In this document: positions 7,914-16,847 of the stretch, in pieces
How positions within the stretch are numbered: the stretch's first letter is position 1
How the letters are laid out: each line of letters starts with the position of its first letter
DNA from: Thermoplasmata archaeon
GTDB taxonomy: Archaea; Thermoplasmatota; Thermoplasmata; Lutacidiplasmatales; UBA184
DNA: 64,000 nucleotides
Direction of reading: 5' to 3'
Assembly (NCBI GenBank): GCA_021817605.1
Contig: JAKAUN010000012.1
Span: 71,507 to 135,506 of the forward strand
Position numbers and translations under genes: made by a program
The notes under the pieces: model-generated
The model's input: the letters and a program-made list of their open reading frames with translations, nothing else
Database searches by the model: none
What the model was told of the DNA's origin: nothing

Positions 7914-9243
7914 CGCGGCCGACGCCGGCCCCGACCGCGAGGCCGACGTGGACGTCCGTGACGTTCGTCCCGGTGGGACCGGTCCGTAGCAGCGAGCCGA
8001 GGCGCTCGAGCACCTCGTAGGTCGCGTGGGAGGCAAGGGCCCCCGGCAGGTCGAGCCCGAGACGCGTCGCGCGGCCCCAGCTCGCACCGTCGACCCAGCC
8101 GCCGGCCGAGTCGGTGGGTCCGTCTACTCCGTCGGTGCCGGCCGATAGGACGAGAGCCTCTCGGCCATGCAAGAGGCGGGCGGAGGCGACGGCGAACTCT
8201 CCGTTTCGTCCGCCCTTTCCCGGCCTCGGGCCGAGCGTCACCGTGGTCTCCCCGCCGGCGAGGAGGGCGACCCGGGTCGGCGGGAGCACGCCCGAGGAGG
8301 CGGAGAGGAGCGCACGAGCGAACCGCCGGGCGACCGGCTGGGTCTCTCCGACCATCGGCTCGGGAACGAGCCGGACGCGATAGTGGCGTCGCGCCGCTTC
8401 CCGGGCGGCCGCCCGCACCGCCCTCCGGTTGGAGGCGCCGAGGACGAACCGCACGGGGGTGAGCCGCGGGTCTCCCGGCTTGGGAGTCTCACCGACCTCT
8501 CCCCGAGCCCCCGCCCTCAGGCGCTCCAGCGCGCGTCGGGGCAGCGGGGCGCCGAGCGGGTGGCGACGGAGGACCTGTAGGGCGTCGCGGAACGTTGTCG
8601 GGTCGGCTACGGTGGGCCCCGAGGCGATCTCCTCCGGTGCGTCGTCCGCGACATCGCTGATCGCCACGGTTGCGAAGCGGTCGGCCCCGAGCGGCGCGGC
8701 GAGCTGGCCTCCCTTGAGGAGGGAGAGATGCCTGCGGACGGCGTTCATCGCTCCGATCGGAGCTCCGCAAGCGAGCAGGAGCTCGGTCGTGCGTGCGAGG
8801 TCGGCCGGGCGCACGGGCGGGGCCGGCACCTCCACGGTCGCCGAGCCTCCGCCGGAGAGGAGGAAGAGGACGACGTCCTCATCCCGCAGCTGGCGCACGT
8901 GCTCGAGCAGCCGTCGCCCGGCCGCAAAGCTCGCTGGGCCGGGGACCGGATGGTCTCCGAAGACCACGGGCCCTCCGGATCTCGGACCCGGATACCCGCG
9001 GGGCGTGAAGGCGATCCCTCGCGCGCCGGAGCCGCCCAGGTCGACCGCGGCGTCGAGCATCGCTCCCGCCGCCTTCCCTAGGGCGATGAACTCCAGCTTT
9101 GCTCCGGGCGGCAGCGCCAGGGTCCAACGGCCCACGCGCACTTCCCGCGCGGACCGGCGAAGCACGCGTCGGACCGCGCCCGCCGGGTCCGCCGACCGGA
9201 TCGCGGCCCTCGCGATCCTCCACGCGTCCGAAGCGAGGTTCAC
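7846..9243 (-). CDS. Glycerate 2-kinase, MOFRL/GckA type (465 aa)
   Basis: This enzyme phosphorylates D-glycerate to 2-phosphoglycerate with ATP. Key stretches are FIALGKAAGAM, VLFLLSGGGSATVEVPAP, GAMNAVRRHLSLLKGGQLA, VAISDVADDAPEEIASGPT, and the C-terminal MOFRL part VALLAGGETTVTLG...GGRNGEFAVASA and LSAGTDGVDGPTDSAGGWVDG. A GTG at 9243 is the best start; sequence further upstream is Arg-rich and unlike the family. The 3' end overlaps the convergent aldehyde dehydrogenase by 68 bp, and the two probably act in one sugar-acid pathway. Confidence 0.9.
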   Translation of the reverse strand: MNLASDAWRIARAAIRSADPAGAVRRVLRRSAREVRVGRWTLALPPGAKLEFIALGKAAGAMLDAAVDLGGSGARGIAFTPRGYPGPRSGGPVVFGDHPVPGPASFAAGRRLLEHVRQLRDEDVVLFLLSGGGSATVEVPAPPVRPADLARTTELLLACGAPIGAMNAVRRHLSLLKGGQLAAPLGADRFATVAISDVADDAPEEIASGPTVADPTTFRDALQVLRRHPLGAPLPRRALERLRAGARGEVGETPKPGDPRLTPVRFVLGASNRRAVRAAAREAARRHYRVRLVPEPMVGETQPVARRFARALLSASSGVLPPTRVALLAGGETTVTLGPRPGKGGRNGEFAVASARLLHGREALVLSAGTDGVDGPTDSAGGWVDGASWGRATRLGLDLPGALASHATYEVLERLGSLLRTGPTGTNVTDVHVGLAVGAGVGRVSRGTGGSSRRRAARTSRRRRS

Positions 9244-9401
9244 CGCGGGCTCGATGCGCGTGGCTGGGATAACGCAACGGCCCCGCCTTCTACGGGTCCT
9301 CCCCCCTCTGATGTGGAAAGACCGTTGGCCCCCTCTGCCGATATGCGGGTCTCGTGCATGCGCCCGTTCCGCAGGGAGCGCTCGGTCCTGCGATACAAAC
9401 C

Positions 9402-10256
9402 ATGGGCCAAGGCCTTGGATCCGACGAGAAGGACCCACGACTCCTCCGCCAGCTAGACCTCGAGAGGCCGGAGCTGCGTGCGCTCCTCGCCAGGGTACCG
9501 CCGCAGAAGACCCCGCAGCTCTCGCCAGAGTGGCTTCGCTGCGAGATGCTCGAAAGGGTCCAGATCCTCCGCGGGGCGCACGTCCGGCCCGGGGCGAGGG
9601 TCCTCGAAGTGGGGGCAGGACCGCAGGCGATCGGCACCGTTCCCCTCGCTCATTTTGTGGGGGGACGTGGCGCGGTGGTCGCGGCCGAGCGGGAGCGTTG
9701 GAGCCGCCTTTGCGAGATCGTGGACCTCGCCGGCGTGGCGGGGGTCGTCCGTCCGATCGCGTGCGACGCGCGATGGTTGCCTCTTAGCTCGGATTCCCTG
9801 GACGCGGCGTATGTCCTACACGCGATCCGATCCCTCGGTTCGGAGGAGGAGATCGGCGCCGTGTTCCGCGAGATGCTCCGTGTCGCTCCCTCGATCTGGG
9901 TCGCCGAGTCGCTTCCCGAAGGGCGGACCGAGGCCCAGAGGGCTCACCTCGCCATGTACCGCGTTCGAAGCCGGTTCTTCGCGGCGGCCGACGGCCGGCC
10001 CGACGACCGTCCCTACCTTCCCCTCGAGGGCTTGGTCGCGCTCGTTGAAGCCTCGGGAGGGCGGGTGCTCGAGGCGAGCACGGTCGAGATCGACCTGCCG
10101 CACGCGCTCGCGTACTTTCCGCGGGAAAACCTCCTGCGGGTCCGCGACCCCGGGCTGCGGGCGGACCTCGAACGCCAGTGGGACGACGCGTGCCGCTTGA
10201 TCGCGGCACACGGTGCCGACCATCCGCCGGTCGGGGTGGTCTCGGCGACCCGTTAG
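9402..10256 (+). CDS. Class I SAM-dependent methyltransferase (284 aa)
   Basis: The Rossmann-type SAM-binding motif is VLEVGAGPQAIGTVPLAH at about residues 67-85, followed by an acidic residue on the second strand (VAAERERW) and DARWLPLSSDSLDAAYVLHAI, the usual motif II/III region with the aspartates that contact adenine and methionine. The start at ATG 9402 gives a compact N-terminus; an earlier start at 9354 is possible. The substrate is unknown. The gene stands alone, divergent from glycerate kinase. Confidence 0.75.
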   Translation: MGQGLGSDEKDPRLLRQLDLERPELRALLARVPPQKTPQLSPEWLRCEMLERVQILRGAHVRPGARVLEVGAGPQAIGTVPLAHFVGGRGAVVAAERERWSRLCEIVDLAGVAGVVRPIACDARWLPLSSDSLDAAYVLHAIRSLGSEEEIGAVFREMLRVAPSIWVAESLPEGRTEAQRAHLAMYRVRSRFFAAADGRPDDRPYLPLEGLVALVEASGGRVLEASTVEIDLPHALAYFPRENLLRVRDPGLRADLERQWDDACRLIAAHGADHPPVGVVSATR

Positions 10257-10471
10257 GCGCGAGCCCGGCCGGACCGGGGCCTCTCCCAAGCAACCCGCTC
10301 CTCCCCGCCCTGCCGCCCTCCGGCGCGGACGCGGGTCGTCCTCGCAGGAGAACGACCAGGCTTCGGGCTTCCCGGGGAAGGACGCAGGTCGAAGGACGGC
10401 AACCCTCCCGTCTCCCCTGCGACGCCTGCGAGCACCTAGAGGTATAGCCTCGTGGCTGCCCTAACGGGTCG

Positions 10472-10738
10472 ATGAGCGAGAACGGTCCGAGGGAAGGCAC
10501 TCGGGACCTTCCCAAACGGGACCGGGAGGCAGGGTTTCGAGCCGTCGACCCGGCTACTCCTGCCGGAGTCGCCTATGCCGCCCTGGGCCGGGCCGCTCGT
10601 CGTCGACGCGAGAAGCTGCTCGACCTCGTCCGCCAGGGGCTCCCCGTAGAACGGGTCATCGAGCTCTACGAGGGCGAGCACCCGCTCGAGCCGCGGGTCA
10701 CGGCCGACGAGCTCCGAGCCTTGGCCCGGCGCGCTTAG
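10472..10738 (+). CDS. Small hypothetical helical protein (88 aa)
   Basis: The ATG at 10472 opens a charged frame. After a polar N-terminus, residues 30-85 form two or three helices (AYAALGRAARRRREKLLDLV, then VERVIELYEGEH and TADELRALARRA). The arrangement could be a small DNA- or RNA-binding protein. No family is recognised. It has coding-like codon use and no close operon partner. Confidence 0.5.
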   Translation: MSENGPREGTRDLPKRDREAGFRAVDPATPAGVAYAALGRAARRRREKLLDLVRQGLPVERVIELYEGEHPLEPRVTADELRALARRA

Positions 10739-11318
10739 AGCGGCAGGGCTGAGGAGATCGCGCGGGGGGCTTGGGGGTGTGCGTCGGCCGGCGGGCACGC
10801 CAGCCGGAGACTGCGATCCCGAATCCGGGCGAGCTCTCCCGACAGGGAGTTCGGTTCCCCTCGGCCGGTCCGGCCCAGCTCGTGTCAGGGTCGTGCCGAT
10901 ACTTCTCGACGGTGCTCCTTCCGGGGACCCGGTAGAGGATGGCCGAGAGCCGGGCTGCCGAGGTGACGGTCGGCTCCTGGCTCCCTCCCTCGCCGGCGGA
11001 CGCGCACTCGGAGGCCCTTGGACCGAGGGGACCGGGAGCAAGCCGATACATTCCGGGATCCGGCTTTGAGGCCCTCTCGGCCGAGGAGAAGACGAACGCG
11101 TCGATCGTCGTCCCGTACGGACCTGTTGTCCAAAGCCGGGGGGTCTCCCGGTTGGCCTTGCTCGCGGCGGCGAGCTTGGGACCGGCCGCCCAGTCCTCCG
11201 CAGATCGACCCGGCTCGGTTCCTGGGACGGCGGCCATCTCGTAGAGAGGGACCACGCGTGACTCCCTCGTGCCGGCCGTGACGAGCGTGACCAAGAGGTC
11301 GATGAGCGCCCCCCCCAA
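10698..11318 (-). CDS. Possible hypothetical protein on minus strand (206 aa), uncertain
   Basis: The stretch between 10739 and 11442 has no secure gene. The best candidate is this minus-strand frame starting at TTG 11318. It begins with a hydrophobic segment (ALIDLLVTLVTAG) and continues with coding-like text such as TTGPYGTTIDAFVFSSAERA. A competing plus-strand frame at 10939-11244 has similar composition, so the call is weak. The tail past about 10750 overlaps the preceding small gene and is unlike protein. No function is proposed. Confidence 0.3.
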   Translation of the reverse strand: MGGALIDLLVTLVTAGTRESRVVPLYEMAAVPGTEPGRSAEDWAAGPKLAAASKANRETPRLWTTGPYGTTIDAFVFSSAERASKPDPGMYRLAPGPLGPRASECASAGEGGSQEPTVTSAARLSAILYRVPGRSTVEKYRHDPDTSWAGPAEGNRTPCRESSPGFGIAVSGWRARRPTHTPKPPARSPQPCRSKRAGPRLGARRP

Positions 11319-11442
11319 AGCGCCGGCACCCGCGCTGTCCCCGCACCCGGGGCGAGGCGAGCTACGTAACGAGACCTCAGCGAGCCCTCAGCCTCTGGAG
11401 GGCCACGGGAAGGCCGGGGCCGGGCAGGGCTACGTTTGGGAG

Positions 11443-11515
11443 AGCCGAGGGAGGGAATCGAACCCCCAGGAAACGGATCTGCAGTCCGTCGCATTAACCA
11501 TTCTGCCACCTCGGC
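11443..11515 (-). tRNA. tRNA-Cys(GCA)
   Basis: Read on the minus strand, a 7-bp acceptor stem GCCGAGG/CCTCGGC encloses a D arm, an anticodon arm with loop CTGCAGA (anticodon GCA), and a T arm with GGTTCGATTCC. The discriminator base is T, as expected for cysteine tRNAs. The 3' CCA is not encoded and no intron is seen. Confidence 0.93.
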
Positions 11516-11621
11516 GCGGCCGGCGCGAACGGAGCCGGGGTTAAAGAGCTCCGTTCTCCCGTGGCGGCCGGACAGCCAAGGCGCGTCCGTCTCGGCGGCG
11601 CGTCCGGGCAGGGACCCGCCC

Positions 11622-12299
11622 TCAGACCGAACGAAGCCCCCGGCGCAGCCGGTCGAGCGCGGCCTGGGCGCCCCAGCGTAGCCATTCCAGCCGCCCCAGG
11701 GACGACCCTTCTCCAACGACCTTGCCCTGCCGGAGGGCCTCGAGGAGGTCGTCGACCGTGCGGGTCCCGTCCGGGAAGATCGTCACGGCCCGGCCGAGCT
11801 CGCGGGCGACGTGGGCGTCGCTCCCTCCGGTCGTGGGCAGCGAGCGAGCGCGGGCAAGCTCGGCACCCCGGGCGTTCACAGTGGCAGAGCTGTGGCCGTT
11901 GACAGCTTCCACGGCCCGTAGCCGGACGTCGGGCGCGAGGTGGCGACCGGCCCCGTGCGGCCGGCGAAAGGGATGGGCAACGACCGCCTCTCCTCCGTGG
12001 GCTATCGCCCACTCCACGGTCTCCGCGAGAGGACGGCCGGGCGGAGCGGGCTGGTCGACGCCGTAGACGAGGAGGTGGCCGTCGCGGGTGGAGACCTCCA
12101 CGCCCGGAAGAACGAGGCGGCCGGGCTGCTCGCTTCCCAGGCGACGGAGGGCCGCGTGGCCGGAGGTGGAGTTGTGGTCGGTGAGAGCAAAACCGGCGAG
12201 GCCCTTGGCGGAGAGACCGGCCGCGAGCTCGGCGACGCTCGAACGACCGTCGGGAGAGTGGGTGGAATGCACGTGGAGGTCGATCCGGACGGGGGTCAT
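11622..12299 (-). CDS. PHP-domain metal-dependent phosphoesterase (225 aa)
   Basis: All the metal-binding PHP motifs are present in order: DLHVHSTHSPDG, ALTDHNS, LPGVEVST, VVAHPFRRPH and GGSDAHVARELG. The family hydrolyses phosphodiester or phosphomonoester bonds, for example nucleoside 3',5'-bisphosphates or oligoribonucleotides; the substrate here is unknown. The start at ATG 12299 overlaps the MetRS stop by ATGA, so it is translated with MetRS from one transcript. The same frame is open far upstream, but only as a shadow of metG. Confidence 0.88.
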   Translation of the reverse strand: MTPVRIDLHVHSTHSPDGRSSVAELAAGLSAKGLAGFALTDHNSTSGHAALRRLGSEQPGRLVLPGVEVSTRDGHLLVYGVDQPAPPGRPLAETVEWAIAHGGEAVVAHPFRRPHGAGRHLAPDVRLRAVEAVNGHSSATVNARGAELARARSLPTTGGSDAHVARELGRAVTIFPDGTRTVDDLLEALRQGKVVGEGSSLGRLEWLRWGAQAALDRLRRGLRSV

Positions 12300-14575
12300 C
12301 GGATCCGGGCGCCGGGCTCGATCGGCTCGGAGGGGACGACCAGCCCGTCCTCCCCGAAGCGAAGGAACTCTCCCTCGTCGGGATGATCGGCGTGGGAGCG
12401 CACCACCCCCACGGTTCCGATGGGCCAGCGGCCCGGGACACGGACCGAGCGGCCGCCCACGTCGACGCGGCTCGTGCCTCCTTCCTCCGGCCCTACGATC
12501 CTTCCTACCGTGAGCGGCACCGAGGAGAACTCCTCGTGGGAAATCGTCCGGTCCGTCGGAGAAGCTCCCACGAGGTAGCTCCCCGGTGGGGTGGAGGGGG
12601 GGGGACGCAGCAGCACGGGCCGGTCGTCCTGCTCCGCGGCAAGCACCATCCCCTGCGAGGTCATCTTGCGGATCGTTCGAGGGGCGAGGTTGGCGAGGAC
12701 GACCACCTCCCGTCCCCGAAGCGCCTCCTCCGAATAGGCCGCCCGAAGGCCGGCCACGACGGTGCGGCGCTCGCCGCTCCCAAGATCGAGCTCGAGCACG
12801 TAGAGCCGGTCGGCGCTCGGATGCGGCGTCACGGAGAGGACCCGGGCCGCCCGTATCGAGAGGGAAAACCCGGAAGGCGGAGGGGAGGGAGGTCCGGGAG
12901 GTGCCGCCGTCTCCCGTTCGGTCGGGGCCCCGGAGCGCGGCTCGGCCTTGCGTGGGAAGAGCGGACGGACCTCTCCCAGCGACTGGCCGGCGGGGACCGG
13001 TTCGAGCGCGCGGTCCCAGTCGCCCGGGGAGGGAGGGTCGGAGAACCCGAGCATGCGGAAGACCTCCGCGCTCGAGAACGGCAGGACCGGAGCGAGCCAG
13101 GTCGCGAACGCCCTGAGGCTCCAGAGGGTCTCGTAGAGGACCCGCGAGCGTTGGGGTTCCTCCGCCCGCCACGGCTGGGCCTCGTGGAACCTGCGGTTCG
13201 CCTCCCGGACCTCCTCGAGGGTGCGGTCGAGGGCTTCCTTCAGGTGGACCTTCTCGAGTTCGTCGGTGATCTCGGCGTGGGCGCGCTCGAGGCGGGGACC
13301 GACACCGTCCGCCGCGTCGCTCGCCCAGCCGGAAGGGGGTGACGGGACGCGTCCGCCGTAGCGGTCGCGGGCGAAGACGAGGGCCCGCTGCACCAGGTTG
13401 CCGTACTGGTTGGCGAGCACCTCTTCGTAGAGCGTGTCGAACTCCGACCAGTCGAGCTCGGTGTCGTGGTGCTGGGGGGCGAGCAGCGCCGCGTAGAACC
13501 GTATCGCGTCCGGCGCGTGGTTCTCGAGCAGCGAGAGGATGAACGGTTGCTCCTCCTGGGTGCGCGACTTGGAGACCTTCTTCCCCTCGATGAGCAGCCA
13601 CTCGTTCGCCGGGACGTCGAACGGCAGCTTGAGGCCGCCCACGCCGAGGAGGATCGCCGGAAGCATGATCGCGTGGTGGAACTTGTTGTCCTTGCCGACG
13701 AAGTAGTAGGAGCGCACCGGCTCGCGCTCGTCCCAGAACCGGTGCCATGCCTCGGGACGGTCGGCTCGGATCGCCCACTCGCGCGAGGCGGAGAGATACC
13801 CCAAGAGCGCCTCGAACCAGACGTAGAAGCGCTTCCCGGGGTAGCCCGCGACCGGGAGCGGCACCCCCCAGTCGAGGTCGCGGGTGATCGGGGTGGGATG
13901 CAGCCCCTCGGCGAGGAAGTTCTCCGCCACGCGGAGCGTGCCGGGGCGCCAGTGCTGCTGCGAGCTGAGATACTCGGAGAGCCGGGGCGCGAGGCGGTCG
14001 AGCTCGAGGTAGAAGTGCTCGGTCGCCCGCAGCTCGGCCCGGGTCCCGCAGATCGAGCAGGCGGCGTTGCCGAGGCTGCGGGCCTCGAGAGGGCGTCCGC
14101 AGCGGTCGCACTCGTCGCCCCGGGCCTGCTCGAAGCCGCAGTTCGGGCAGGTGCCGATAAGGTAGCGGTCGGGGAGGAAGCGGGCGTGCTTCGGACAGTA
14201 GGGTGCCTGGTCGGTCCGCCGGCGGATGTGCCCCTTCTCGAGGAGCACGAGGAACAGCTCCTGGACGGTCCGCTCGTGCACGACGGTGTGGGTCTGGGTG
14301 AACAGATCGAAGGAGAACCCCAGCCGCTCGAACGCCTCGCGGTTGATCGCGTGGTAGCGCTCCGCGATCGCCTGCGGGTCGGTCCCCTCCTTCTCCGCCG
14401 TCACGAGGATGGGCGTGCCGTGCATGTCCGAGCCCGAGACCATCAGCACCTCGTCTCCCCGGAGGCGGTGGTAGCGGGCGAAGATGTCCCCCGGCAGGTA
14501 GGCCCCGGCGAGGTGGCCCAGGTGGAACGGCCCGTTGGCGTACGGCCACGCGACCGCCACCAGGATCCTCGCCAC
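12296..14575 (-). CDS. metG: Methionyl-tRNA synthetase with C-terminal tRNA-binding domain (759 aa)
   Basis: This enzyme charges tRNA-Met. The class I HIGH motif appears as GPFHLGHLAGAY near residue 15-26 and the KMSKS motif as KKVSKSRTQ near 335. A zinc knuckle (CPNCG...CDRCG) sits in the connective domain. After a Pro-rich linker at about residue 565, the last 190 residues contain an EMAPII/Arc1p-like OB fold (VLSVTPHPSADRLYVLELDLG) and a second beta domain. Fusion of this OB fold to MetRS is common in bacteria and some archaea. The gene is divergent from thyX and followed by the PHP gene. Confidence 0.95.
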   Translation of the reverse strand: MARILVAVAWPYANGPFHLGHLAGAYLPGDIFARYHRLRGDEVLMVSGSDMHGTPILVTAEKEGTDPQAIAERYHAINREAFERLGFSFDLFTQTHTVVHERTVQELFLVLLEKGHIRRRTDQAPYCPKHARFLPDRYLIGTCPNCGFEQARGDECDRCGRPLEARSLGNAACSICGTRAELRATEHFYLELDRLAPRLSEYLSSQQHWRPGTLRVAENFLAEGLHPTPITRDLDWGVPLPVAGYPGKRFYVWFEALLGYLSASREWAIRADRPEAWHRFWDEREPVRSYYFVGKDNKFHHAIMLPAILLGVGGLKLPFDVPANEWLLIEGKKVSKSRTQEEQPFILSLLENHAPDAIRFYAALLAPQHHDTELDWSEFDTLYEEVLANQYGNLVQRALVFARDRYGGRVPSPPSGWASDAADGVGPRLERAHAEITDELEKVHLKEALDRTLEEVREANRRFHEAQPWRAEEPQRSRVLYETLWSLRAFATWLAPVLPFSSAEVFRMLGFSDPPSPGDWDRALEPVPAGQSLGEVRPLFPRKAEPRSGAPTERETAAPPGPPSPPPSGFSLSIRAARVLSVTPHPSADRLYVLELDLGSGERRTVVAGLRAAYSEEALRGREVVVLANLAPRTIRKMTSQGMVLAAEQDDRPVLLRPPPSTPPGSYLVGASPTDRTISHEEFSSVPLTVGRIVGPEEGGTSRVDVGGRSVRVPGRWPIGTVGVVRSHADHPDEGEFLRFGEDGLVVPSEPIEPGARIR

Positions 14576-14687
14576 GGCTCCTCCGAGGGCGGTCGAAGCG
14601 GGCTCCGACCTAAGCGTTTCGTCACCTCACGTCGCCTTTAACGGTCGGCCGGCATCTCGCCGCCTCGTGGCCGAGGGCGAGGCACCG

Positions 14688-15584
14688 ATGGTCCGGCCGT
14701 CCGTCCCCGAGGCGGACGCCGAGATCGGCGTGCAGCACCCGGTCCTGAGCCACGGGTTCGTCGCGCTGGTCGATTACATGGGCAACGACGCGGCGATCGT
14801 CCAGGCGGCTCGCGTCTCCTACGGGCGCGGGACCCGCTCGGTACGGGACGATCGTGGGCTCATCCGCTACCTGATCCGACACCGCCACACCACGCCGTTC
14901 GAGATGGTCGAGATGAAGTTCCTCGTGCGGCTGCCGATCTACGTCGCCCGACAGTGGATCCGGCACCGCACGGCCTCCGTCAACGAGTACTCCGCCCGCT
15001 ACTCGATCGTGCCGGACGAGTACGACCTGCCTCCTCCCGAGGAGGTCCGGCGCCAGGCGACCCGCAACCGCCAGGGTCGCGGCGAGGCGCTCGCCGCCGA
15101 GCCGGTCGAGCGGTTCCGCGACGACCTGCGTCGTGTCTCCGAGGAGGCGTATGCGGCCTACGCTCGGGCGCTGGAGGCCGGCGTCGCACGGGAGACGGCC
15201 CGCCTTCTCCTTCCGGTTGCCTACTACACGCAGTGGTACTGGAAGACCAACCTGTGGAACCTCTTCCACTTCCTCTCGCTTCGCCTCGACCCCCACGCGC
15301 AGGAGGAGATCCGCCTCTACGCTAGGGAGCTCGCGGGGATCGGGCGGAAGGTCTGCCCGACCGCCTTCGAGGCGTTCGAGGAGTTCGAGCTCGGAGCGAT
15401 GCATCTCGGCCGCAAGGAGCAGCTCGCCCTTCGCCGCCTCCTCGCCGGGGCGACCCCCGAGGAGGCGTGCCACGAGGCCGGGCTGCCGCTCCTCCGCGAG
15501 GACGGGCGTCCGATGACGAGCGGGGAAGGCGTCGAGTTCCTCGAGAAGCTGGGCCGCCTCCGCTCCGGTGACGCGGCCCCGTAG
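14688..15584 (+). CDS. thyX: Flavin-dependent thymidylate synthase
   Basis: ThyX makes dTMP from dUMP using methylene-tetrahydrofolate, FAD and NADPH. The diagnostic motif RHRTASVNEYSARY is present at about residue 91, preceded by RHRHTTPFEMVEMKF. Two ThyX-type segments follow, including ARLLLPVAYYTQWYWKTNLWNLFHFL, which carries substrate-contacting residues. An in-frame GTG at 14667 is an alternative start. The C-terminal 60 residues are an extension. The gene is divergent from metG. Confidence 0.95.
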   Translation: MVRPSVPEADAEIGVQHPVLSHGFVALVDYMGNDAAIVQAARVSYGRGTRSVRDDRGLIRYLIRHRHTTPFEMVEMKFLVRLPIYVARQWIRHRTASVNEYSARYSIVPDEYDLPPPEEVRRQATRNRQGRGEALAAEPVERFRDDLRRVSEEAYAAYARALEAGVARETARLLLPVAYYTQWYWKTNLWNLFHFLSLRLDPHAQEEIRLYARELAGIGRKVCPTAFEAFEEFELGAMHLGRKEQLALRRLLAGATPEEACHEAGLPLLREDGRPMTSGEGVEFLEKLGRLRSGDAAP

Positions 15585-15634
15585 CACCGACCCCGGCCCG
15601 TCCCCTCGCGGGGAGAACCCCCCGACCCAAGGTG

Positions 15635-16825
15635 CTAGTACCGGGGCTCGTCCCCTGCCTCGAGGGTGAATCCCGGTTTCGGCGGGAACGCCGGGTACGG
15701 CCGAGAGAACCTTCCCGGGAGCGTCGGACCGAGCAGGTCGGCCTCGCGCTCGGGCTCGCCGATCGCTTGGGCGAGCCTTGCGGCGGCTCCCCCGGCGCGC
15801 ATCACGCCGAAGCCGTTGAAGCCGGTGAGCGCGCAAAGCCCTGGAGCACCCGGGACCGGTCCGATGAGGGGGTGGCGATCCGGTGTGGCGACGCAGACCC
15901 CCGCCCAGGCCCGGAGCATCTCGGCATCCTTCCAGCCCGGCAGGCGCGAGGCGAAGCTCTCGGCGAGGTGGGTGACGAACCGCTCGTCGCCGCCGGTCAC
16001 GAACGACGTCGGGTCGGCCTCGACCGCGTCGGTCCCGTCTCCCACGAGCACCCGGCCGGCCTCCTCGGGCCGAGCGTAGACGTCGAGGTCGATGTCGTGG
16101 AAGGAGGGGAACTCGGGGACCGCGGGACCGCCCGGCCGAAGGAGGGCGGCCTGCGTGCGGTAGGGCGTCAGGGGGATGGGGGCCCCTGCCGACGCGAGGA
16201 GCCGTTTGGACCAGGCTCCGGCCGCCACGACGACGCACGGCGCTCGCCAGCTTCTCTGCCCGGCGGTGACCTGCCAGCGGCCCTGCGAGCCTTCGAGCCG
16301 CACCTCGGAGAGCCCGAGCTCGAACTCGACGCCGAGCGAGCGCGCCTCGCGCAGGTAGAGCTCGGCGAGGCGGGTCGGGGCGACGATCGCGTCGCCGGGA
16401 GCAAAGCTCGCCCCGAGAAGGTCGTCGCACCGTGCCCACGGAAGGCGTCGGGCGACCTCGGCGGCGGAGAGCTCCTCGACTTCGACCCCCCAGTCGTGGA
16501 GGCGCTCGGTCGCCGCCGCGAGGAGCGGGACGACGTCGGCGCGGCTTGTCCAGCGCAAAAAGCCGTTGACGCGGCAGGCGCTCGGGTCGTGCCGGACGGC
16601 AAGGCGGGCATACTCCTCCCGCGACTCGCGGACGGTCGCGACATCCCAGCGGTCCCAGAGCTGCTCGGTGACGATCCCCGCCGCCCTCCCGGTCGCCCCG
16701 GCGGCTGGGGTCGCCGGGTCGAGGACGACCACGCGACCGAACTTTCCGCGCGCCAGGTGGTAGGCGAGGGCGCATCCTGCGATCCCCGCCCCCAGGACGA
16801 GCGCGTCCGCCCCCTCGGTCGCCAT
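15635..16825 (-). CDS. FAD-dependent oxidoreductase, DAO/glycine oxidase family (396 aa)
   Basis: The N-terminus is a dinucleotide-binding fold (DALVLGAGIAGCALAYHLA), and GATGRAAGIVTEQ follows as in D-amino-acid oxidase-like enzymes. The C-terminus has the second FAD contact and substrate loop (GVCVATPDRHPLIGPVPGAPGLCALTGFNGFG-type layout). Members oxidise secondary or primary amines such as sarcosine, glycine, proline or 2-hydroxyacids. The substrate cannot be chosen from sequence. It lies 23 bases downstream of xerA on the same strand and may share its transcript. Confidence 0.85.
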   Translation of the reverse strand: MATEGADALVLGAGIAGCALAYHLARGKFGRVVVLDPATPAAGATGRAAGIVTEQLWDRWDVATVRESREEYARLAVRHDPSACRVNGFLRWTSRADVVPLLAAATERLHDWGVEVEELSAAEVARRLPWARCDDLLGASFAPGDAIVAPTRLAELYLREARSLGVEFELGLSEVRLEGSQGRWQVTAGQRSWRAPCVVVAAGAWSKRLLASAGAPIPLTPYRTQAALLRPGGPAVPEFPSFHDIDLDVYARPEEAGRVLVGDGTDAVEADPTSFVTGGDERFVTHLAESFASRLPGWKDAEMLRAWAGVCVATPDRHPLIGPVPGAPGLCALTGFNGFGVMRAGGAAARLAQAIGEPEREADLLGPTLPGRFSRPYPAFPPKPGFTLEAGDEPRY

Positions 16826-16847
16826 CGCCTTCGGGACGGTTCCGGGG

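Noticed and set aside
10939-11244. Plus-strand frame of 101 aa in the 10.7-11.4 kb gap
   Set aside because: It competes with a minus-strand frame of equal quality and has no motif or ribosome-binding site; not counted as a separate gene.
11622-14549. A 975-aa frame joining MetRS region and PHP domain
   Set aside because: Only the last 225 residues are PHP protein; the rest reads metG in the wrong frame. The two genes are separate and overlap by ATGA.
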